Below are positions 59,642 to 64,000 of a stretch of 64,000 nt of DNA, piece after piece (the stretch's first letter is position 1; every line of letters starts with the position of its first letter). This DNA is from Kosakonia sacchari SP1 (lineage in GTDB: Bacteria > Pseudomonadota > Gammaproteobacteria > Enterobacterales > Enterobacteriaceae). The notes beneath the pieces were generated by a model. That model was not told where the DNA came from and made no database searches. It saw nothing but the letters and a program-made list of their open reading frames with translations. The position numbers were made by a program, and so were the translations under genes. Where the stretch lies: the NCBI RefSeq assembly GCF_000300455.3, contig NZ_CP007215.2:1922001-1986000 (forward strand). The letters run 5' to 3'.

Positions 59642-61081
59642 TCACGCATTACCGGCGAATAAACGCCCATCACGTACCAGTTCACGGGGATAACTGTTTT
59701 TCAGACGCGAGCCAATTTTTTTGGCAAGCCCCAGCGGCTGACCCTGGAATGTGACAATCACTTCATCACGTGTGGGGGGATTTTGCGGGTAAATATCGCG
59801 CCCGCGATACCACTCTTCCGCCTCGGCGAGCGTCAGCGCAAACGCCAGCGGATTGTTAAGATCGGCGAGAGCAATAACGGCTTCATGTTGCCAGCGATAC
59901 CCTTTGTTATACGTCTCAGCAAGACGAATACCGATACGTGAAAAACGAACTTTGCCAATCAGTGGTTCGATATGTGCCGGAAATAGCCAAAGCTCTTTAT
60001 CCCGCTGCCATAAATGCAGCTCGTCGCCCCAGTGAAGGCCAACTTGCGCAGCAGCCGTTACCACATGGGCTGCGTCTTTCGGTTTCAGTGGGGCAAAGGG
60101 AAAATTACCAACCTTGTAAGTCGGCGCGGGCATCGGCGCTATCGCGGCGGTTTTACGCAGGCGCGCGACGAAAAACCCTTCGCAGTCGTAAATCTGTGGG
60201 AACACATGCAGAAAACCTTCTGCGGTCAGCGCCTGGCTTGCCTGCGGGAACAGTTCACCAAGTGGCAGAAATTCCACAGCATCCGGGTATTGCCCCTGTA
60301 GCCAGTGGCAAATCGCTTCGTTTTCTTCACGATTAAGCGTGCAGGTTGAATAGACCAGGGTTCCACCGGGTTTTAAGGCGTGGAATGCGCTGTCGATCAG
60401 CTCGCGCTGGGTGGCAGCAATCTCAAGGTTGCTGGCGACAGACCAGTTTTTTAACGCGTCAGCGTCTTTACGCACCACACCTTCACCGGAGCAGGGCGCA
60501 TCAAGCAAAACAGCATCGAACATTTCTGGCAATGCCGGACCGAATACGCGCCCGTCAAAATGGGTCAATGCCACATTGCTGATGCCGTTACGGCTGATGT
60601 TGGCATGCAATACCTTTACGCGGCTGGCGGAAAACTCGTTCGCGAGGATCGCGCCAGTGTTGCCCATCCGTGCTGCAATCTGCGTGGTTTTAGAACCGGG
60701 CGCTGCAGCGACATCCATCACCCGCTGCGGCATTTCCCCGTCGGCAAACAGTGCTGCGACGGGCAACATGGAACTGGCTTCCTGAATATAAAACAGGCCG
60801 CTCAGGTGCTCTGCGGTGCTGCCCAGGGGCAATGCATCTTCATCATCGCGCTCGATCCAGAAACCTTCCGCACACCACGGCACTGGCGTCAATTGCCAGC
60901 CATAAGGCGCGACCAGTTGCAGAAAGTCGTCAACGGAAATTTTCAGCGTATTGACGCGAATACTGCGCCGCAGCGGGCGTTGACAGGCAGCGATGAATTC
61001 ATCGAACGAGAGATGTTCCGGCATGGCTTGACGCATTTGCGCCAGAAATTCATCCGGAAGATAGACAGCGTTTTGAGCCAC
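59642..61081 (-). CDS. rsmF: 16S rRNA m5C1407 methyltransferase RsmF
   Basis: A 479-aa SAM-dependent enzyme methylating C1407 of 16S rRNA. Motif [16 protein letters not shown] binds SAM; the catalytic Cys pair is in [10 protein letters not shown] and VYSTCTLN. The GTG at 61081 gives AQNAVYLPD after the initiator and exactly the E. coli length; an upstream frame reaches 61123 without a better ribosome site. Confidence 0.95.
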   Translation of the reverse strand: MAQNAVYLPDEFLAQMRQAMPEHLSFDEFIAACQRPLRRSIRVNTLKISVDDFLQLVAPYGWQLTPVPWCAEGFWIERDDEDALPLGSTAEHLSGLFYIQEASSMLPVAALFADGEMPQRVMDVAAAPGSKTTQIAARMGNTGAILANEFSASRVKVLHANISRNGISNVALTHFDGRVFGPALPEMFDAVLLDAPCSGEGVVRKDADALKNWSVASNLEIAATQRELIDSAFHALKPGGTLVYSTCTLNREENEAICHWLQGQYPDAVEFLPLGELFPQASQALTAEGFLHVFPQIYDCEGFFVARLRKTAAIAPMPAPTYKVGNFPFAPLKPKDAAHVVTAAAQVGLHWGDELHLWQRDKELWLFPAHIEPLIGKVRFSRIGIRLAETYNKGYRWQHEAVIALADLNNPLAFALTLAEAEEWYRGRDIYPQNPPTRDEVIVTFQGQPLGLAKKIGSRLKNSYPRELVRDGRLFAGNA

Positions 61082-61126
61082 GAGGCATACCACAGGAGTA
61101 ATAACAGGCGCGCAGTGTAACATAAA

Positions 61127-61156
61127 GGCTCCGGCGCAAGCACGCCGGAGCCTGCA
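61127..61156 (-). terminator. Terminator after letAB
   Basis: A perfect 10-bp stem GGCTCCGGCG / CGCCGGAGCC with a six-base loop lies just past the letB stop; on the reverse strand it is followed by TTTATG. Confidence 0.72.
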
Positions 61157-61159
61157 GGC

Positions 61160-63793
61160 TTAACGCGGCAGGGCGGTACCCCACTGGCGCCACTCTTTGG
61201 GTTCGCTTTCGAGCAGCAGGAAGTGTTTACCCGGTTGCGCTTTCGGTGCCAGCGGTGTTTCCGGTGGTGTAGCGAAGGCGATACCACCGCGAATAAACTG
61301 GTTGAACGTCCCTGTTTTCACTACGCCGCCAACCAGGCCAAAGTCCAGCGAGTAACCGGAAGCGAGCCAGAACACCGAATTATTCCGTACCAGATGCTGA
61401 TAGCGTTTACTGATCCGCATGCCAATCATCACGCGATCGGAAAGCGTTCCCAACATCATGCCGGTCACGGTGCCCACTTCGATGCCACGGAACAACACCG
61501 GAGTGCCGATGTTGATCGAACCGGCTTCCGGCGCTTCGACGACGATATTCAGGCCATCGAGGTAGCGGGAATCCGTAATGGTGGCTTCTGAAATTTCAAA
61601 GTCGCGCCGCGCGTCGCCGCGACCAGGTTCCACATTGATATAGGGTTGCAACAAGGTATCGAGATGTTCAACGCCCGCAGCGGAGATTTGTGGGGTGATC
61701 ACCGAGAAGCGAGACCCGGCGCGGGCAAACGTCTGGACATATTCCGGATACAGCACTGCGCTGGCCTGGACTTCGTTCTTATCTGTAATCAGTTGCAGAT
61801 CCTGAATCTGCCCGATATCAATTCCCAGATAACGAATAGGCATGCCCGCTGCCAGTTTTCCGGCGTCAAATGCATGTAACGTAATCTGCCCGCCGACCGC
61901 GCGCGCCGCGGTTTCCGAAGCGTAAAGCACGCGTTTATCGCCTTTGCGCACACGACCACTGGCGCCGCTAAGGTTATCGAAACTGATAGCCCCTTTTATG
62001 GCGCGCGAGAGCGGAGCGGCCTGAACGGTGAGACCGCTACCGTTCAGCTGTACTTTCGCGCCGCCTTCAGCCCAGAAAACGCTATTGCTGGTCAGTAAAT
62101 TGCGGTATTCCGGTTTGATATGCAGCTCAATATCAAAAGCATTGGCACGTGGACGCACGGTAATCACTTCACCGACTTCAAACTTGCGGTACAGCACCAC
62201 CGAACCGGCTTGCACGTCTGGCAGTGTGTCTGCCGTCAGCGTCAGCGTGGTGGTTGGCAGGTCGCTCAGGCTGTTTTCGAGAGCCTTATCCAGGTTGGCG
62301 AACAGAGGGTAACTGTTTTTCATCTCGCCTTTGGCACCAGGTAGAATGCGGATGCCGCCACTGAGCCACTCGTTAGCGCTGGCGGCGAGGAACTCAACGC
62401 CATCCAGCCCCACTTTGACATCAACACGACTGTTGACGACGAACTTGCTGTCGCCGTGCACTAAATCGCGATACTGCGGATCAATCGCGACGGCAAACGT
62501 CACGCCCAGGTTCGTCAGCTTGCGTTCCAGCACCTGGCCGACCTGCACGCCATGCAGCACCAGCGGTTGTCCGGCGTCAATACCATAACTTTCCGGTGCG
62601 GTGAGCGTCAGGGTTACAACGCCGGGTTCCTGCAACAGGTTTTTATCTGCCGGCAGGACAACAAACTGATTACGCGGCTGGCCTTCACCGGGCACCAGTT
62701 CCAGCGTGCTACCGGTCAGCAGGGAGCTGAGATTGGTATTACTCAGTGAGATTTTTGGGTTGTGCATTTCGATGCGCGTGTTATCGCGCAACAGATTCAC
62801 CACACTTGGATCAACCGTTAACTCGCCGCTGACGGCGCCGCCAGGGTTGAGATCGATTTTAGTCAGTTGGCCTACTTCCAGCCCCTGATACATCAGCGGT
62901 GTGGAGCCGGCTTTTAATCCCTGACCACCAGGCAAATCAAGTTTCACCAGCACGCCGCGCTGGCTGTGCGCCAGATCTTCATATAAGCCATATTCGTCGT
63001 CCTGGGCGGCGGGTTGCGAGGCGTCAGGGGAGTCAAACGCGATGGCGCCGTTGACCAGAGCGGCCAGGCTTTCAAGTTCGACTTTGGCACCGCTCAAGCC
63101 GACATCGGCTTTCACACCGGAAACGTTCCAGAAGCGGCTGCCTTTTTTCACCAGGTTGGTAAAACGGCGCTCGATCAGCACATCAATGGTTACGCCCTGT
63201 TTATTGGCATTGATCGAATAGTCATAGACGCGACCGACCGGGATTTTACGGAAATAGACCAGCGAGCCGCTGTTTAGCGCACCTAAATCTGGAGCATGAA
63301 GGTGGATCATTAATTCGCCGTTGTTCAGGCGATATTTCGGTTGCGTATCCAGCGCGGTGAAGTGCTCCTGCGGTTCGCCTTTGCCTGGCATCATGCCAAT
63401 ATAGTTACCGCCCACCAGCGCATCGAGTCCTGAAACGCCCGCCAGCGACGCTTTCGGTGTAACCAGCCAGAACTGCGTTTCACTGCGCAGTGCATCTTTC
63501 ATATTGGATTTGATGCTGGCGCGGACTTCGATTTTTTTCAGATCTTCGCTCAGGCGGATGTCCTGCACCGTGCCGACTTCAACGCCCTGATAGCGAACAG
63601 GGGTGCGCCCTGCAACAATGCCATCGGCGGACATAAAATCAATCGTGATGGTGTTGCCACGATCTTCATAACTGCTCCAGATAAGCCAGCCCGCAATGAG
63701 CAGGGCGATGACCGGGAGCAACCAGAAAGGCGAAATGCGCCGTTTTGTTTTAATACGCGCTTCAGTCGGCGAAGCGGGGGTTTCCTGACTCAT
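61160..63793 (-). CDS. letB: Intermembrane lipid transport tunnel protein LetB (YebT)
   Basis: An 877-aa MCE protein, equal to E. coli LetB. One N-terminal membrane helix (~22-42, [17 protein letters not shown]) anchors seven tandem MCE domains, seen as repeats such as [48 protein letters not shown] and [12 protein letters not shown]. The hexamer forms a hollow tube spanning the periplasm for phospholipid movement. The start MSQETPAS was chosen by alignment. Its 5' end overlaps letA by 32 bp. Confidence 0.97.
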   Translation of the reverse strand: MSQETPASPTEARIKTKRRISPFWLLPVIALLIAGWLIWSSYEDRGNTITIDFMSADGIVAGRTPVRYQGVEVGTVQDIRLSEDLKKIEVRASIKSNMKDALRSETQFWLVTPKASLAGVSGLDALVGGNYIGMMPGKGEPQEHFTALDTQPKYRLNNGELMIHLHAPDLGALNSGSLVYFRKIPVGRVYDYSINANKQGVTIDVLIERRFTNLVKKGSRFWNVSGVKADVGLSGAKVELESLAALVNGAIAFDSPDASQPAAQDDEYGLYEDLAHSQRGVLVKLDLPGGQGLKAGSTPLMYQGLEVGQLTKIDLNPGGAVSGELTVDPSVVNLLRDNTRIEMHNPKISLSNTNLSSLLTGSTLELVPGEGQPRNQFVVLPADKNLLQEPGVVTLTLTAPESYGIDAGQPLVLHGVQVGQVLERKLTNLGVTFAVAIDPQYRDLVHGDSKFVVNSRVDVKVGLDGVEFLAASANEWLSGGIRILPGAKGEMKNSYPLFANLDKALENSLSDLPTTTLTLTADTLPDVQAGSVVLYRKFEVGEVITVRPRANAFDIELHIKPEYRNLLTSNSVFWAEGGAKVQLNGSGLTVQAAPLSRAIKGAISFDNLSGASGRVRKGDKRVLYASETAARAVGGQITLHAFDAGKLAAGMPIRYLGIDIGQIQDLQLITDKNEVQASAVLYPEYVQTFARAGSRFSVITPQISAAGVEHLDTLLQPYINVEPGRGDARRDFEISEATITDSRYLDGLNIVVEAPEAGSINIGTPVLFRGIEVGTVTGMMLGTLSDRVMIGMRISKRYQHLVRNNSVFWLASGYSLDFGLVGGVVKTGTFNQFIRGGIAFATPPETPLAPKAQPGKHFLLLESEPKEWRQWGTALPR

Positions 63794-64000
63794 GTGCATC
63801 CCAAAGTAAGCGGCTGTCCAGCCATTCCACAGCAAGAATAGTCAAAATTACCGCCGCACCGAAATAAAACGCAGCGGGTCCCATAGTAAAAGCGAGGAGT
63901 TGGTCGCGGTTAATCAGTGACATCATTAGTGAAATGACAAACAGATCGAGCATCGACCAACGCCCAATCCAGGTCACAAAGCGCAAAAGTAAAATACGAG
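63762..64000 (-). CDS. letA: LetA (YebS) inner-membrane lipid transport protein, C-terminal part (partial)
   Basis: Only the last ~79 codons are in the window; the gene continues past its right edge. The segment has two membrane helices ([17 protein letters not shown] and [16 protein letters not shown]) and the E. coli-like tail [13 protein letters not shown]. LetA (PqiA family) works with the LetB tube; the 32-bp overlap indicates co-expression. Confidence 0.93.
   Translation of the reverse strand, partial: RILLLRFVTWIGRWSMLDLFVISLMMSLINRDQLLAFTMGPAAFYFGAAVILTILAVEWLDSRLLWDAHESGNPRFAD

Overview
The window is chromosomal DNA from a member of the Enterobacteriaceae. Nearly every housekeeping protein matches its Escherichia coli counterpart in length and order, including 214-aa CheZ, 692-aa FlhA, 577-aa ArgS, 392-aa PurT and 877-aa LetB. 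The backbone is the E. coli cheA-to-yebS segment. The accessory genes (a Csu-type pilus and rhamnogalacturonan catabolism genes) suggest a plant- or environment-associated genus of the Enterobacter/Kosakonia type. That genus assignment is inference. No tRNA, rRNA or CRISPR array was seen.

Positions 1-17700 are the motility and chemotaxis region: the end of cheA, cheW, a complete five-gene archaic (Csu-type) chaperone-usher pilus operon, then tar, tap, cheR, cheB, cheY, cheZ, a reverse-strand CPBP membrane protease gene, and flhB-flhA-flhE. The pilus operon lies exactly between the terminator that closes the cheA-cheW operon and a perfect FliA (sigma-28) promoter that opens the tar operon, so the flagellar regulation is undisturbed. 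Positions 17700-21340 hold an inserted rhiT-rhiN pair for rhamnogalacturonan oligosaccharides, preceded by a KdgR-like box, and an IS200-type insertion sequence.

Positions 21340-32240 hold argS, yecM, cutC (with the embedded sRNA MicL), cmoB-cmoA, yecN, yecE-yecD, aspS-nudB, a structured leader before yebC, yebC and ruvC. Positions 32240-34040 hold a divergent XRE regulator/SDR pair inserted between ruvC and the LexA-controlled ruvAB. Next come the Zur-controlled znuBC/znuA genes, mepM, lpxM, pykA, hexR, zwf and the Entner-Doudoroff genes edd-eda. HexR and GntR sites lie around zwf-edd.

Positions 48060-64000 hold purT (PurR box), yebG (LexA box), yebF, yebE (start region in a strong hairpin), ptrB, exoX, holE, the CopC/CopD-like pair yobA-yebZ, yebY, the overlapping sRNAs SdsR and SraC, about 1.3 kb of AT-rich accessory DNA with a decayed lipoprotein gene, a virK/ybjX-family gene, pphA, yebW, yebV, rsmF, letB and the end of letA.

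Nothing here is clearly a wholly new system. The best candidates for undescribed biology are the structured RNA leader before yebC, the hairpin over the yebE ribosome binding site, the XRE/SDR pair with its palindromic intergenic region, and the AT-rich block near SdsR.
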